DNA of 42,995 nt from a bacterium UBA4637 (GCA_002405875.1 DHMR01000068.1:14105-57099), one strand, 5' to 3'; positions 25,490 through 35,266 are shown, counted from the first letter of the stretch. The notes: generated from the letters alone by a model not told the origin. A program made the numbers and translations.

Positions 25490-26809
25490 TTTTCTTTTCT
25501 TTTTAAAAGTTGATATTATCTTGTTAGTGTTCTCTTTCTTTCTAACCCAATTTGACCATGCCCAGAGTCGGTCTGCTATTGTTAGCAATATTAATGGTAA
25601 GAAGAACCAAAGTAGTACCTTCATGATTTTGCTCGTCATGTTGTCGTCGGGCATTTTTCCAAGCTCATTTCTTTCCAAAGGCATCTTTATGAGTTCTTCC
25701 GAAGGTAAGTCGTTATGACTCCATTTTCGGATGATGGTTCCGTGATGTAAAAGCAACAATCCCGGATTGCTTCTTATGATCGTCTTGAGAGTAGTCGCAT
25801 CAGTGGTGTAGAACGGATATTCTGCACCCGTGATTTCTTGCCATCTTGCAATTTCTTTTTCTGTACTAGCCGTGAGACAGAGGAATCGGTAGCCATGATC
25901 TTGTGCATACTCATAGATTTGGTCGATTTTCCCGAAGTTGGAATCGTCAGCGTTGGCTAGTGACGGTGAGATGAGCATAAAGGTATATCCAGGGTCGTGA
26001 AGTACTTCTGATGTGATGTCTTCTCCTGACTTAGGGCTTTCTATGCTAAAGTCATGGATGGGTGGTGTATAACCTTCTTCTGTTTGTACCGTCTTCGAGT
26101 CGATGAATTTCCATGAGGAGTCTGGGTAATTGTCTAAGGTGAATTCTTTTCTCTGCCCATCTTTTTCTAGGATGAATGTTGTCTCGAACTTAGGTTCTTT
26201 GGCTCCTCGAGGTATTTGCATTCCCTTTTCGATGTTAGCCCCAACATGATATGGGCGAAAGTCGAATAAGGGTAGGCTCCATAAGCTCCAAGCACTGAGT
26301 GTAATGGAAAACAAAACGGTGTAGTTGATAACTATCCATTGGGTTGATTTGGAAAAGCATCTTACAATTTGTATCGGCTTTTTCCAGAGACAGATGGTGA
26401 TGGCTAGAAGAACAATGTTCTTTGCAAGCGTTTCTCCATTACTGAGCTTGATGGCGTCGCCGAAGCAACCGCAATCTTTTACAGGGTTGGCGATGGCTAT
26501 CCATAGAGTGACAAGGGTCATAAAAGACATGGTAATCAATAGCAGCCAGGTCACCAATCGCCTTCTGATGCCGAAAAGTATGAAAATGCCAATCGAAAAC
26601 TCTAGGGTCGAGAGAGCTATCGATGCTGTCAGTGTCATCCAGTCTGGAATGATACCTGCTAGCCCCAATGCCTGCAGGTAGTCTGTGATCTTGTATTGGG
26701 TACCCAGCGGGTCGATGGCCTTTACATATCCTGAGAATATGAAGGTCATACCAACAAGGATTCTACCTACATTGATTGCTAGTCTTTGGAATAAAACACT
26801 TCTGCTCAC
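24728..26809 (-). CDS. DoxX/MauE-type membrane protein fused in frame to triose-phosphate isomerase
   Basis: One uninterrupted frame of 693 codons. Residues 1-180 hold four to five membrane helices of the DoxX/MauE kind with CGCFG (113-117). Residues about 195-390 look like a periplasmic thioredoxin fold lacking CxxC. A final helix (about 396-415, [20 protein letters not shown]) and a basic tail lead to Met441, where a complete triose-phosphate isomerase begins. The N-terminal part resembles the BT_3928-type proteins that lie just upstream of tpiA in Bacteroides; there I recall a separate gene. No stop codon lies between the parts here. It may be a true fusion, two products through internal initiation, or a lost stop. 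The DUF1599 gene is 23 bases upstream. Confidence 0.75.
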   Translation of the reverse strand: MSRSVLFQRLAINVGRILVGMTFIFSGYVKAIDPLGTQYKITDYLQALGLAGIIPDWMTLTASIALSTLEFSIGIFILFGIRRRLVTWLLLITMSFMTLVTLWIAIANPVKDCGCFGDAIKLSNGETLAKNIVLLAITICLWKKPIQIVRCFSKSTQWIVINYTVLFSITLSAWSLWSLPLFDFRPYHVGANIEKGMQIPRGAKEPKFETTFILEKDGQRKEFTLDNYPDSSWKFIDSKTVQTEEGYTPPIHDFSIESPKSGEDITSEVLHDPGYTFMLISPSLANADDSNFGKIDQIYEYAQDHGYRFLCLTASTEKEIARWQEITGAEYPFYTTDATTLKTIIRSNPGLLLLHHGTIIRKWSHNDLPSEELIKMPLERNELGKMPDDNMTSKIMKVLLWFFLPLILLTIADRLWAWSNWVRKKENTNKIISTFKKKRKMRKKIVAGNWKMNMNLQDGVALAKEINEALVADKPNCGVIICTPFIHLASVAQVLDSSVVGLGAENCADKAKGAYTGEVSAEMVKSTGAQYVILGHSERRQYYGETAEILKEKVELALANGLKVIFCCGETLEEREANKQNEVVKAELDGSVFHLSADAWKNIILAYEPIWAIGTGKTATADQAEEMLAYIRSIVAEKYGKEAAEDTTILYGGSCKASNAPELFSKPDIDGGLIGGASLKAADFKGIIDAWKK

Positions 26810-26832
26810 TTTTAGCCCCTTTATAATTAATG

Positions 26833-27390
26833 TTATTCTATATTTTGCTCTTTCAGCTTGATAGCACCAAAGACAGAGTAGTTGATGATGTCCATGTAAT
26901 TGGAGCCAATGCCTTCTGACACAAGGGTCTCTCCATGAATATCTTCAATTTCTTTGACTCGTTGAATTTTGGTTAGAATGAAGTCTGTATAACTACTCAC
27001 TCGCATGCTTCTCCACGCCTCGTCATAGTCATGATTCTTCTTGAGCATCAATTCCAAGGCTTCCTTGGCATGTTGGTCATAGAGCATCATGGCTTCGTCT
27101 GAAGTCATGTCAACTTCATCCACAAAACCCTTTTCGAGCTGAATGATGCCTACAATTCCATAATTGATGAGTGCTATAAATTCAGGACGAATGCCTTCGC
27201 CGACCAAAGACTCTTGCTTGATTTCAAGGGAGCGGATTCGTTTCGCCTTGATGTACAACTGGTCGGTAAGGGAGGACGGACGCAGAATTCTCCATGAAGC
27301 TCCATAGTCATGCAACTTCTTGAGAAAAAGCGAGCGGCATTCTGCCATTACGTCTTTAAACTGCTGTTCTGTTTTTGCTAAATCTGCCAT
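26833..27390 (-). CDS. DUF1599 protein (nucleotide modification associated domain), duplicated
   Basis: 185 residues from ATG at 27390. The in-frame ATG at 27423 lies inside the promoter and is rejected. The chain holds two similar units of about 75 residues: the first has [19 protein letters not shown] and [12 protein letters not shown], the second [18 protein letters not shown] and [12 protein letters not shown], each with a K-R-x-x-x-x-E segment between. This is the DUF1599 fold, linked in some phages to modified nucleotides. Its cellular role is unknown. It is the first gene of a unit with the DoxX-TpiA frame. Confidence 0.85.
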   Translation of the reverse strand: MADLAKTEQQFKDVMAECRSLFLKKLHDYGASWRILRPSSLTDQLYIKAKRIRSLEIKQESLVGEGIRPEFIALINYGIVGIIQLEKGFVDEVDMTSDEAMMLYDQHAKEALELMLKKNHDYDEAWRSMRVSSYTDFILTKIQRVKEIEDIHGETLVSEGIGSNYMDIINYSVFGAIKLKEQNIE

Positions 27391-27410
27391 AATATTTTCG
27401 AAAATCGCTG

Positions 27411-27442
27411 CAAAATTACGCATTTATTGTGAAATAGCCAAA
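27411..27442 (-). promoter_or_regulatory. Promoter for DUF1599 and the DoxX-TpiA frame
   Basis: On the minus strand TTTG (27442-27439), 20 bases, TAATTTTG (27418-27411), continuing CAGC. Its position rules out the upstream start codon at 27423 of the DUF1599 frame. Confidence 0.78.
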
Positions 27443-27449
27443 TTTTTAT

Positions 27450-27480
27450 TTTGTATTTTCCTTGTTTTCTTGTAACTTTG
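27450..27480 (+). promoter_or_regulatory. Promoter for the CCA-adding-type enzyme gene
   Basis: TTTG (27450-27453), 19 bases, TAACTTTG (27473-27480), continuing CACC. The ATG at 27501 follows 20 bases later. It is divergent from the DUF1599 promoter with 7 bases between them. Confidence 0.8.
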
Positions 27481-27500
27481 CACCCCGAAAAGAAAAAAGA

Positions 27501-28928
27501 ATGAGAAATTTATCCAATGCCGAACTGGCACAAATACTAGACAAAGATATATTCCACATGATTTCTGATGCGGCTGATGCGTTGCATCTAGAGTGCTATG
27601 TGGTGGGTGGTTATGTACGTGATTTGTTTCTTGAACGTCCTTCCAATGACATTGATGTCGTGGTGGTGGGAAGTGGCATACAGGTCGCATCTGAATTGAA
27701 AAAGCGTTTGGGCAAGAGGGCACACCTCTCTGTGTTCCGTAATTTTGGTACGGCACAAGTGAAGTATAAGGATACGGAAGTCGAATTTGTCGGGGCTCGT
27801 AAGGAAAGCTATCACAGGGACTCTCGCAAGCCTATTGTCGAAGATGGAACCTTGGAAGATGATCAGAATCGACGTGATTTCACTATCAATGCGATGGCTG
27901 TCTGTCTGAATAAAGAGCGTTTTGGCGAGTTGGTCGATCCTTTTGATGGGGTCTATGATTTGGAAGATGGTATTATTGCCACTCCTTTGGATCCTGATGT
28001 TACGTTCTCCGACGACCCTCTTCGTATGATGCGCTGTGTCCGCTTTGCTACCCAGTTGAATTTCCAAATAGAACCAGAAACTTATGAGGCACTTTCTCGT
28101 AATGCTGACAGATTGAGAATTATCAGTGGTGAACGTATTGCTGACGAGATGAATAAAATCATGCTCTCTAAGCATCCAAGCTGTGGATTTTATTATCTTA
28201 AGGAGACAGGATTGCTTGACTTGATTATGCCGGAACTCTGTGCCTTGGATAAGGTGGAGACTCGCAATGGCCGTGCTCATAAAAATAATTATGAACATAC
28301 CATGGAGGTGCTGGAGAATGTTTGCGAACATTCGGATAATCTATGGCTGCGTTGGGCCGCGTTGCTCCATGACATTGGCAAGCCAAAGAGCAAGCGATGG
28401 GATAATGCCATAGGCTGGACCTTCCATAATCATAACAATATAGGTGCTAAGATGATTCCTTCTATGTTTCGTAGGATGAAACTTCCGATGGATGCCAAGA
28501 TGAAGTATGTGCAGAAATTGGTGGAACTCCACATGCGTCCTATTGTTATAGCCGACGAGGAGGTAACCGATAGTGCTGTGCGTCGTTTGATGAATGATGC
28601 AGGGGATGATATCGATGACTTGATGACTCTCTGCGAGGCAGATATTACTAGTAAGAACCATGTTCGAAAACAGAAATTCTTGGATAATTTCAAAATGGTG
28701 AGGGAAAAACTCGCTGATTTGAAGGAACGTGATTACAAGCGACTGCTCCAACCTTGCATCGATGGTAATGAAATTATGGAATTATTTCATCTGAAACCTT
28801 GTCGGGAAGTGGGTACGCTGAAGCAAACTTTGAAGGATGCGGTGCTTGACAATAAGGTGGAAAATGAGCGGGAACCATTGATGACGTTGCTCATGTCTAA
28901 AGCTAAACAAATGAACCTCATAGACTAA
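27501..28928 (+). CDS. cca: CCA tRNA nucleotidyltransferase / poly(A) polymerase family with HD domain
   Basis: 475 residues from ATG at 27501; the in-frame ATG at 27462 lies before the promoter's -7 box and is rejected. Class II nucleotidyltransferase that adds or repairs the tRNA 3' CCA end. Motifs: GGYVRD (36-41), catalytic DID (Asp50, Asp52), RRDFTINAMA near 139-148, DPLRMMRCVRFA with ERIADEM near 180-220. An HD hydrolase domain follows, with HTMEVLENV and LLHDIGKP near 280-300, and a C-terminal helical domain. Bacteria with an HD domain often use one enzyme for both C and A addition; that cannot be told from this view. I saw no strong terminator after it. Confidence 0.92.
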   Translation: MRNLSNAELAQILDKDIFHMISDAADALHLECYVVGGYVRDLFLERPSNDIDVVVVGSGIQVASELKKRLGKRAHLSVFRNFGTAQVKYKDTEVEFVGARKESYHRDSRKPIVEDGTLEDDQNRRDFTINAMAVCLNKERFGELVDPFDGVYDLEDGIIATPLDPDVTFSDDPLRMMRCVRFATQLNFQIEPETYEALSRNADRLRIISGERIADEMNKIMLSKHPSCGFYYLKETGLLDLIMPELCALDKVETRNGRAHKNNYEHTMEVLENVCEHSDNLWLRWAALLHDIGKPKSKRWDNAIGWTFHNHNNIGAKMIPSMFRRMKLPMDAKMKYVQKLVELHMRPIVIADEEVTDSAVRRLMNDAGDDIDDLMTLCEADITSKNHVRKQKFLDNFKMVREKLADLKERDYKRLLQPCIDGNEIMELFHLKPCREVGTLKQTLKDAVLDNKVENEREPLMTLLMSKAKQMNLID

Positions 28929-29031
28929 CCTGTGGGGCTTCTTTTGTTTAAGTTTTTAAAGAAAACTTTAGAAGCGGAATAATTTTTGTTAAAAAGTGAG
29001 GCGGCAAGTGCTTTCTTTGCTATATTATTAG

Positions 29032-29039
29032 TACTTTTG
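29032..29039 (+). promoter_or_regulatory. -7 promoter element for the RND efflux operon
   Basis: TACTTTTG (29032-29039) continues CACC, giving a leader of about 138 bases. The nearest TTTG (29016-29019) is too close to be a -33 element. The leader contains a small hairpin, GGAGC/GCTCC (29114-29129), and ends 51 bases later at the ATG of 29181. Confidence 0.6.
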
Positions 29040-29180
29040 CACCGTCAAAAACTCGAATGTGCATGAAAGTTTCCGTTTGGGAGTGGAAAATGTGTTGTTT
29101 TTGGCATCCAAATGGAGCAAGTGAGCTCCTAGTTATTAAGTGATAAAATATTCGTTATAATAATTTATAATAAAATAGGT

Positions 29181-30392
29181 ATGAAAATTAAAAACGTTTT
29201 GTTTGTTGCAGCAGTTTGTGCTATCGCAACTTTGACTTCATGTGGAAGCAAGAGCAAGGGTGGTCTGCCAGACTTCGGCGACGATGAGTTCGCCGTAGAG
29301 ACTATTGGTACTTCCAATGCCGCTTTGCAGACTACTTATCCTGCGACCATCAAGGGTATTCAGGATGTAGAGGTACGTCCTAAGGTGTCTGGTTTCATTA
29401 CAAAGGTATTTGTTCATGAGGGTCAGACCGTGTCAGCTGGTCAGGCTTTGTTCTCTATTGATAGCGAAACCTATCAGGCTGCTGTTCGTCAGTGTCTAGC
29501 TGCTGTCAATACAGCAAAGGCTCAGATGAACACCGCTAAGTTGACTTATACAAACAACAAGAAATTGTTTGAGAAAAATCTCATCGGTCAGTACGAATTG
29601 TCTACCGCAGCTAATAGCTTTGCTACTGCACAGGCACAAGTGGCACAGGCTGAGGCAGCTTTGGCTTCGGCTCGTGAACAGTTGGCTTGGTGTACTGTAA
29701 CGAGTCCTTCTGCTGGTGTTGTTGGTAGCCTTCCTTTCAAGGAGGGTGCTTTGGTTAGCGCTTCTGGTCAGGCTTTGACCACCGTTTCTAACATCAGTAC
29801 TATGGAGGTGTTCTTCTCCTTGTCAGAGTCTCAGATTTTGAACATGAGCAAGACTAGTGGTAGCATTCAGGCAGCCATCGCTGCATTCCCTGCTGTGAAG
29901 TTGCAACTAGCAGACGGTTCTATTTATAATCATCCAGGGAAAGTCGTGAAGATGAGCGGTGTTATCGATGCTACAACAGGAGCCGTTTCTCTCATCGCAC
30001 ACTTTGCTAACCCTGAGAAACTTTTGAAGAGTGGTGGTGCTGGTTCTATTGTTGTTCCTAATGATGACAACAATGCTATTGTTATTCCTCAAGAGGCTTG
30101 CTCTCAGGTTCAGGATAAGATCTTCGTTTACGTAGTAACCAAGGATAACAAGGTGAAGTATTCTGAAATCAAGGTGAACCCACAGGATGATGGTAAGAAC
30201 TATATCGTAACTTCTGGTCTTCATGTAGGCGATCGTATCGTAGTAAAGGGTATCACAAAGTTGACTGATGGTCAGCAGATTAAACCAATCACCGTACAGC
30301 GTTACAATCAGAAGATAGCTGAGGCAGCTAAGTTGGGTGAGGCTCAGGACAACGCCCATGATTTCGCTACTGCTATGAGCGGCAAAAAGTAA
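29181..30392 (+). CDS. RND efflux periplasmic adaptor lipoprotein
   Basis: 403 residues. The signal peptide ends in ATLTSC, lipidated Cys21. The rest follows the membrane fusion protein layout: a first lipoyl half near 55-90 (KVSGFITKVFVHEGQTVSAGQALF), an alpha-helical hairpin near 95-170 rich in Ala, Gln and Thr, the second lipoyl half (APSAGVVGSLPFKEGALV-like), a beta barrel, and a membrane-proximal domain. It links the RND pump to the outer membrane channel. Permease and channel genes follow at 65- and 51-base spacings, so the three form one operon. No regulator gene is adjacent. Confidence 0.94.
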   Translation: MKIKNVLFVAAVCAIATLTSCGSKSKGGLPDFGDDEFAVETIGTSNAALQTTYPATIKGIQDVEVRPKVSGFITKVFVHEGQTVSAGQALFSIDSETYQAAVRQCLAAVNTAKAQMNTAKLTYTNNKKLFEKNLIGQYELSTAANSFATAQAQVAQAEAALASAREQLAWCTVTSPSAGVVGSLPFKEGALVSASGQALTTVSNISTMEVFFSLSESQILNMSKTSGSIQAAIAAFPAVKLQLADGSIYNHPGKVVKMSGVIDATTGAVSLIAHFANPEKLLKSGGAGSIVVPNDDNNAIVIPQEACSQVQDKIFVYVVTKDNKVKYSEIKVNPQDDGKNYIVTSGLHVGDRIVVKGITKLTDGQQIKPITVQRYNQKIAEAAKLGEAQDNAHDFATAMSGKK

Positions 30393-30457
30393 TTACTGCT
30401 CATCAGTGGTAGGAAATAATTACTATATATAATAAGGTATAAGAAAAATAGTAAATT

Positions 30458-33400
30458 ATGACATTTACAAACTTTATAAAACGCCCAGTGCTGTCGACGG
30501 TGGTTTCCATCTTCTTCGTCTTGCTGGGTACCATCGGCTTGATATCACTGCCTATTGAGCAGTATCCTAATATCGCGCCGCCAACCATTTCGGTATCCAC
30601 CACCTATACGGGTGCGGATGCCCAGACTGTGCTGAACTCAGTCATCGCTCCTTTGGAGGAGAGTATCAATGGTGTGGAGAACATGACCTACATGACTTCT
30701 TCTGCATCCAACTCGGGTTATGCGCAGATTACTGTTTACTTCAAGCAGGGTTCAGACCCAGATATGGCTGCGGTCAATGTGCAGAACCGTGTGTCTCAGG
30801 CACAGGCTTTGCTGCCTGCCGAGGTTACCAAGGTGGGTGTCACCGTTACCAAGCGTCAGAGTTCCAACGTGATTATGTTTGCCCTGACCACCGACGATGG
30901 CCGTTACGACGACCAGTTTGTTACTAACTACGCCTTGATTAACGTCATTCCACAGTTGAAGCGTATTAATGGTGTGGGTGATGTGCAGAGCCCTTCTACC
31001 CGTAACTACTCTATGCGTATCTGGTTGAAGCCAGAGAAGATGAAGGAGTTCGGCTTGGTTCCATCCGACATCTCCAATGCTTTGGCTGAGCAGAATATCG
31101 AGGCTGCCCCTGGTAGCTTTGGTGAGTCAACCGATATGCAGTATGAATATACTTTGCGTTACAAAGGTCGTTTGAAAACTCCTATTGAGTATGAGAACAT
31201 CTTGATTAAGAGCAATACTTCTGGTCAGACCCTTCGTCTCGGCGATGTAGCGAAGATAGAGTTGGGTGGCTTGCAGTATAACGTTAACTTGCTCAACAAT
31301 GGCCAGCCTGCCGTGATGGGTATGGTTCAGCAGATTGCTGGCTCCAACGCTACCCAGATTGCTACTGATGTGAAGAAAACACTTGACGACTTGGAGAAGA
31401 GTTATCCTCCTGGGTTGAAGAACGTCATCTTGATGGATGTGACCGAGTTCTTGTTCGCATCTATCGAGGAGGTAGTGTTCACCTTGATCATCACCTTGGT
31501 GTTGGTGTTCATTGTGGTATATATCTTCTTGCAGGACTTCCGCTCTACGTTGATCCCTATGATCGCCGTACCTGTGGCTTTGATTGGTGCGTTCTTCTTC
31601 CTTTGGGTATTCGGATTCTCCATCAACTTGTTGACGTTGTCCGCCCTCCTGTTGGCTATCGCCATTGTGGTCGATGATGCCATCGTGGTTGTGGAGGCTG
31701 TCCATGCCAAGCTCGACCAGGGTTACAAGAGCGCCCTTACCGCTTCTATCGACGCCATGAACGAAATCTCTGGTGCCATCATCTCCATTACCTTGGTGAT
31801 GTCAGCCGTGTTCGTCCCTGTGTCATTCATCGGTGGTACGTCTGGTTACTTCTACCGTGAGTTTGGTGTGACCATGGCTGTATCTATCGTCATCTCCGCT
31901 GTCAACGCGTTGACTTTGTCTCCTGCTCTCTGTGCCGTGTTGCTGAAGCCGCACGAGGAAGGTCAGGATGAGAAGAAAATGTCTTTCGTGGATCGTTTCC
32001 ACGCTGGATTCAACTATCAGTTTGAGAAGATTACTAATAAGTATAAAGGTGGCGTTAAGTGGGTCATCAACCATGGCGTTGTTGCCGCTGGTGCTATTGT
32101 TGCCGGTGTCGTTGCATTGGTTGTCTTGATGGGTACAACTAAAACCGGTCTGGTTCCTGATGAGGATACGGGTACTTTGTTCTGCTGTATCTCTACTGCC
32201 CCTGGTACTTCACAGGAGCGTACCGCAGAAGTTGTGAAGCAAGTGGATAAAATGCTCGCCGATAATCCTGCTATTGAGACTCGTAATGCCATCATGGGTT
32301 ATAGTTTCATCGGTGGCGCTGGTTCTAACCAGGGTACTGTGATTATCAAGTTGAAGCCATTTGAGGAGCGTCCAGGTGGATTCTTCCATCGTATTAAGTG
32401 TGCTTTGACTGGTGGTGGCATCGAGGCGCTGTTTGTCAACCCTATGGAATCAACGTCTGTGTTGGGTATGATTTATAAGCAGACTGCTGCTATCAAAGAT
32501 GCGCAGGTTCTTGCCTTTGCTCCACCTATGATCTCTGGTTTCTCTGTACAAAATGGTATCACCATGACCATGCAGGATAAGACAGGTGGTGACTTGAACA
32601 AGTTCTATGATAATGTGAAGAAGTTCTTGGCTGAGTTGAACAAGCGTCCTGAAATTCAGACTGCCCAGACTCAGTACAACCCTAACTATCCTCAGTATAT
32701 GGTGGATGTAGATGTAGCCAAGACCAAGCAGGCTGGTATCTCTCCATCTAATGTGCTCGCTGTGATGCAAGGTTATCTCGGTGGTCTCTACGCATCCAAC
32801 TTCAATGCATACGGTAAGCTCTATCGTGTCATGATTCAAGCAGGTCCTGAGAGTCGTATGCGTCCTGACGATTTGAGTAAGATATATGTACGTTGTGCCG
32901 ATGGCACTATGTCTCCAGTAAGTGAGTTCGTAACACTGAAGAAGATGTTCGGTCCATCCAACATCACACGTTTCAACTTGTTTACCTCTATGGATGTTTC
33001 CGTAACACCTAATAGTGGTTACTCTACGGGTGATGGTATGAAGGCTATTGCTGAGGTGGCTAAGGAAACTTTGCCTGAGGGCTATGGCTATGAGTACTCT
33101 GGTTTGACTCGTTCTGAGGCTGAGTCCAGCAACTCTACCGGTTTGATCTTCGCACTCTGTATCGTATTCGTTTACTTGATTTTGAGTGCCCAGTACGAGA
33201 GTTACATCTTGCCATTGTCTGTGGTATTGTCTATCCCATTCGGTTTGGCGGGTGCGTTCATCTTCACCAACCTGTTCGGACACTCTAACGATATCTACAT
33301 GCAGATTTCGTTGATTATGTTGATCGGTCTGTTGGCTAAGAATGCCATCTTGATTGTACAGTTTGCCTTGGAGCGTCGTCGTACGGGTATGGCGATCAAG

Positions 33401-33727
33401 TACTCAGCTATCTTGGGCGCCGGTGCTCGTCTCCGTCCTATCTTGATGACTTCTTTGGCCATGGTTATCGGTTTGCTGCCTTTGATGTTTGCATCAGGTG
33501 TAGGTAAGTATGGTAACCAGACCTTGGGTGCTGCCGCAGTTGGAGGTATGTTGATTGGTACTATTTGCCAGATTTTCGTCGTACCAGCCTTGTTTGCAGT
33601 GTTCGAGTGGTTGCAGGAGCGCATTAAGCCATTGGCATTCGACGATGAGTTGAATGAAGAGGCAGTCGTAGAGTTGGAGCAGTATGCCAATGCAGCTCAC
33701 AACAAGAAGGCTGAGGCTCAGAAATGA
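30458..33727 (+). CDS. RND efflux permease, HAE1 type (AcrB-like)
   Basis: 1089 residues in the AcrB/MexB size range, with the RND layout of twelve membrane helices and two large periplasmic loops. The proton-relay residues are present: Asp406 and Asp407 in VVDDAIVVVEA of helix 4 and Lys961 in LAKNAILIVQFA of helix 10. The N-terminus (FIKRPVLSTVVSI) and Asn/Gln-rich first loop are typical of HAE1 drug and bile salt exporters. It drives substrates out through the adaptor and channel in the same operon. The substrate cannot be read from sequence. The last 40 residues, after helix 12, are charged and cytoplasmic. Confidence 0.96.
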   Translation: MTFTNFIKRPVLSTVVSIFFVLLGTIGLISLPIEQYPNIAPPTISVSTTYTGADAQTVLNSVIAPLEESINGVENMTYMTSSASNSGYAQITVYFKQGSDPDMAAVNVQNRVSQAQALLPAEVTKVGVTVTKRQSSNVIMFALTTDDGRYDDQFVTNYALINVIPQLKRINGVGDVQSPSTRNYSMRIWLKPEKMKEFGLVPSDISNALAEQNIEAAPGSFGESTDMQYEYTLRYKGRLKTPIEYENILIKSNTSGQTLRLGDVAKIELGGLQYNVNLLNNGQPAVMGMVQQIAGSNATQIATDVKKTLDDLEKSYPPGLKNVILMDVTEFLFASIEEVVFTLIITLVLVFIVVYIFLQDFRSTLIPMIAVPVALIGAFFFLWVFGFSINLLTLSALLLAIAIVVDDAIVVVEAVHAKLDQGYKSALTASIDAMNEISGAIISITLVMSAVFVPVSFIGGTSGYFYREFGVTMAVSIVISAVNALTLSPALCAVLLKPHEEGQDEKKMSFVDRFHAGFNYQFEKITNKYKGGVKWVINHGVVAAGAIVAGVVALVVLMGTTKTGLVPDEDTGTLFCCISTAPGTSQERTAEVVKQVDKMLADNPAIETRNAIMGYSFIGGAGSNQGTVIIKLKPFEERPGGFFHRIKCALTGGGIEALFVNPMESTSVLGMIYKQTAAIKDAQVLAFAPPMISGFSVQNGITMTMQDKTGGDLNKFYDNVKKFLAELNKRPEIQTAQTQYNPNYPQYMVDVDVAKTKQAGISPSNVLAVMQGYLGGLYASNFNAYGKLYRVMIQAGPESRMRPDDLSKIYVRCADGTMSPVSEFVTLKKMFGPSNITRFNLFTSMDVSVTPNSGYSTGDGMKAIAEVAKETLPEGYGYEYSGLTRSEAESSNSTGLIFALCIVFVYLILSAQYESYILPLSVVLSIPFGLAGAFIFTNLFGHSNDIYMQISLIMLIGLLAKNAILIVQFALERRRTGMAIKYSAILGAGARLRPILMTSLAMVIGLLPLMFASGVGKYGNQTLGAAAVGGMLIGTICQIFVVPALFAVFEWLQERIKPLAFDDELNEEAVVELEQYANAAHNKKAEAQK

Positions 33728-33778
33728 ATCCTCGAAAGGGTAAGAAATGAAGTAATCAAAATATAACTTCAAGAATAA

Positions 33779-35176
33779 ATGAAAAAGAATTTAAATATCA
33801 TCATATTAGGTCTCGCAGCTCTCTCTTTGAGCAGCTGCAAGACTCTCTATGGAAAGTATGAGCGTCCTGACGTGAAGACGAGTGGTATCGTTCGCGACTC
33901 AGCCTCTATCATGGATACCTTGGCTGTGAAGGATACTACCTCTTTTGCCAATATCCCTTGGCGTAGCGTCTTCACCGACCCTCAACTCCAGTCTTTGATT
34001 GAGAAGGGCTTGAACAATAATGTCAATCTCCTCAATGCTGCCTTAAACGTGAAGATGGCAGAGGACCAGTTGAAGTGTGCTAAGTTGGCATTCATTCCTT
34101 CTTTCACATTTACTCCACAGGGAACTCTCTCTTCTTGGGACGGCAACGCAGCCACCAAGACTTATAGCTTGCCTATCAATGCAAGTTGGAGTGTTGACCT
34201 CTTTGGTAATTTGCTCTCTCAGAAGCGTAGTGCTCAGATGGCGCTCCTGCAGATGAAGGATTATCAGGTTTCCGTCCAGACCAATTTGGTGGCTAACATC
34301 GCCAATATGTATTATTCTTTGTTGATGCTCGACAAGCAGGTTGAGGTCGTCAATGAGATGGCTAAGTTGACCAAGGAAACTTGGGAGACCATGTTGGCTT
34401 ACAAGAAATATAAGATAGGTTACCACAATACTTCCATCAAGGCTTCTGAGGCTAATTATTATTCAGTGTTAGCTCAAAAGGAAGATTTGTTGCGTCAAAT
34501 TCGTGAGACAGAGAACTCTTTGAGTTTGCTGATTGGCGACCAAGCACATACTATTGCTCGTGGTAAGTTGGAAAATCAAAGTCTTCCAGCTAAATTCTCC
34601 ACAGGCGTAGGTTTGCAGTTGCTCAACAATCGTGCCGATGTTCATGCAGCAGAGATGAACTTGGCTCAGTGCTTCTATGCAGTGGAAACGGCTCGCAGCA
34701 AGTTCTATCCGTCTTTGACGATTTCGGGTACAGGTGCTTTCACTAATTCCAGTGGCATGGGTATTGTCAACCCAGGCAAGTGGTTGCTCAGTGCCGTAGG
34801 CTCATTGGTACAACCAATCTTCCAGAATGGTCGTCTTGTTGCGGGTTTGAAGGTAGCCAAGGCTCAGTATGAGCAAGCTTATAACACTTGGCAGAATACC
34901 GTACTTCAGGCAGGTAGTGAGGTAAGCAATGCCTTGGTACTCTATAATACTTCCGCCAAAAAAGGAGAGTTGGAAGCTAAGCAGATCGATGCTTTGAAAT
35001 CTTCACTTGAATTAACTCCTGAGTATATGAATATGCAAGGCGGTTTGTCTTACTTGGATATCATCACGGCTCAGAGCAATCTCTTGAATGCGGAACTCTC
35101 CAAGGTGGCAGACGATTTCTACAAGATGCAAGCAGTGGTCAACCTCTACTATGCATTGGGTGGAGGAGCTAAGTAA
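33779..35176 (+). CDS. TolC-like outer membrane efflux channel, NodT-type lipoprotein
   Basis: 465 residues. The signal peptide ends in LSLSSC, lipidated Cys20, as in the NodT/OprM group. Two OEP repeats cover about residues 60-260 and 270-460, each with long helices and beta strands (for example SWSVDLFGNLLSQKRSAQ, and PTFYPSLTISGTG-like FYPSLTIS near 315). It forms the outer membrane duct of the RND pump encoded upstream. The gene is the last of the pump genes; lpxA follows after 97 bases with an unusual 7-base repeat between. Confidence 0.95.
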   Translation: MKKNLNIIILGLAALSLSSCKTLYGKYERPDVKTSGIVRDSASIMDTLAVKDTTSFANIPWRSVFTDPQLQSLIEKGLNNNVNLLNAALNVKMAEDQLKCAKLAFIPSFTFTPQGTLSSWDGNAATKTYSLPINASWSVDLFGNLLSQKRSAQMALLQMKDYQVSVQTNLVANIANMYYSLLMLDKQVEVVNEMAKLTKETWETMLAYKKYKIGYHNTSIKASEANYYSVLAQKEDLLRQIRETENSLSLLIGDQAHTIARGKLENQSLPAKFSTGVGLQLLNNRADVHAAEMNLAQCFYAVETARSKFYPSLTISGTGAFTNSSGMGIVNPGKWLLSAVGSLVQPIFQNGRLVAGLKVAKAQYEQAYNTWQNTVLQAGSEVSNALVLYNTSAKKGELEAKQIDALKSSLELTPEYMNMQGGLSYLDIITAQSNLLNAELSKVADDFYKMQAVVNLYYALGGGAK

Positions 35177-35234
35177 ATAACAAATGATAAATTATAATGA
35201 ATAAATGAAAGCTCGTTTCTAAAGGCTGTTTGTG

Positions 35235-35266
35235 ATTTATAATTTATAATTTATAATTTATAATTT
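35235..35266. repeat. 7-base tandem repeat upstream of lpxA
   Basis: Four exact copies of ATTTATA (35235-35262) followed by a partial ATTT, ending 7 bases before the lpxA ATG. A TTTG lies at 35229-35232 and another TTTG at 35264-35267, but the latter has three rather than two bases after TA, so a standard -7 box is not formed. Changes in copy number would alter the spacing in front of lpxA. Confidence 0.85.

Noticed and set aside
27390..27423. Upstream start codon for the DUF1599 protein (27423)
   Set aside because: The -7 promoter element (27411-27418) lies between it and the conserved start at 27390.
28950..28968. Terminator after the CCA-adding-type enzyme gene
   Set aside because: The 7-base AAGTTTT/AAAACTT stem is almost all A-T and has no U-tract.
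32450..33283. 277-codon minus-strand open frame antisense to the RND permease
   Set aside because: No domain, promoter or ribosome site; it mirrors the codon pattern of the conserved permease on the other strand.
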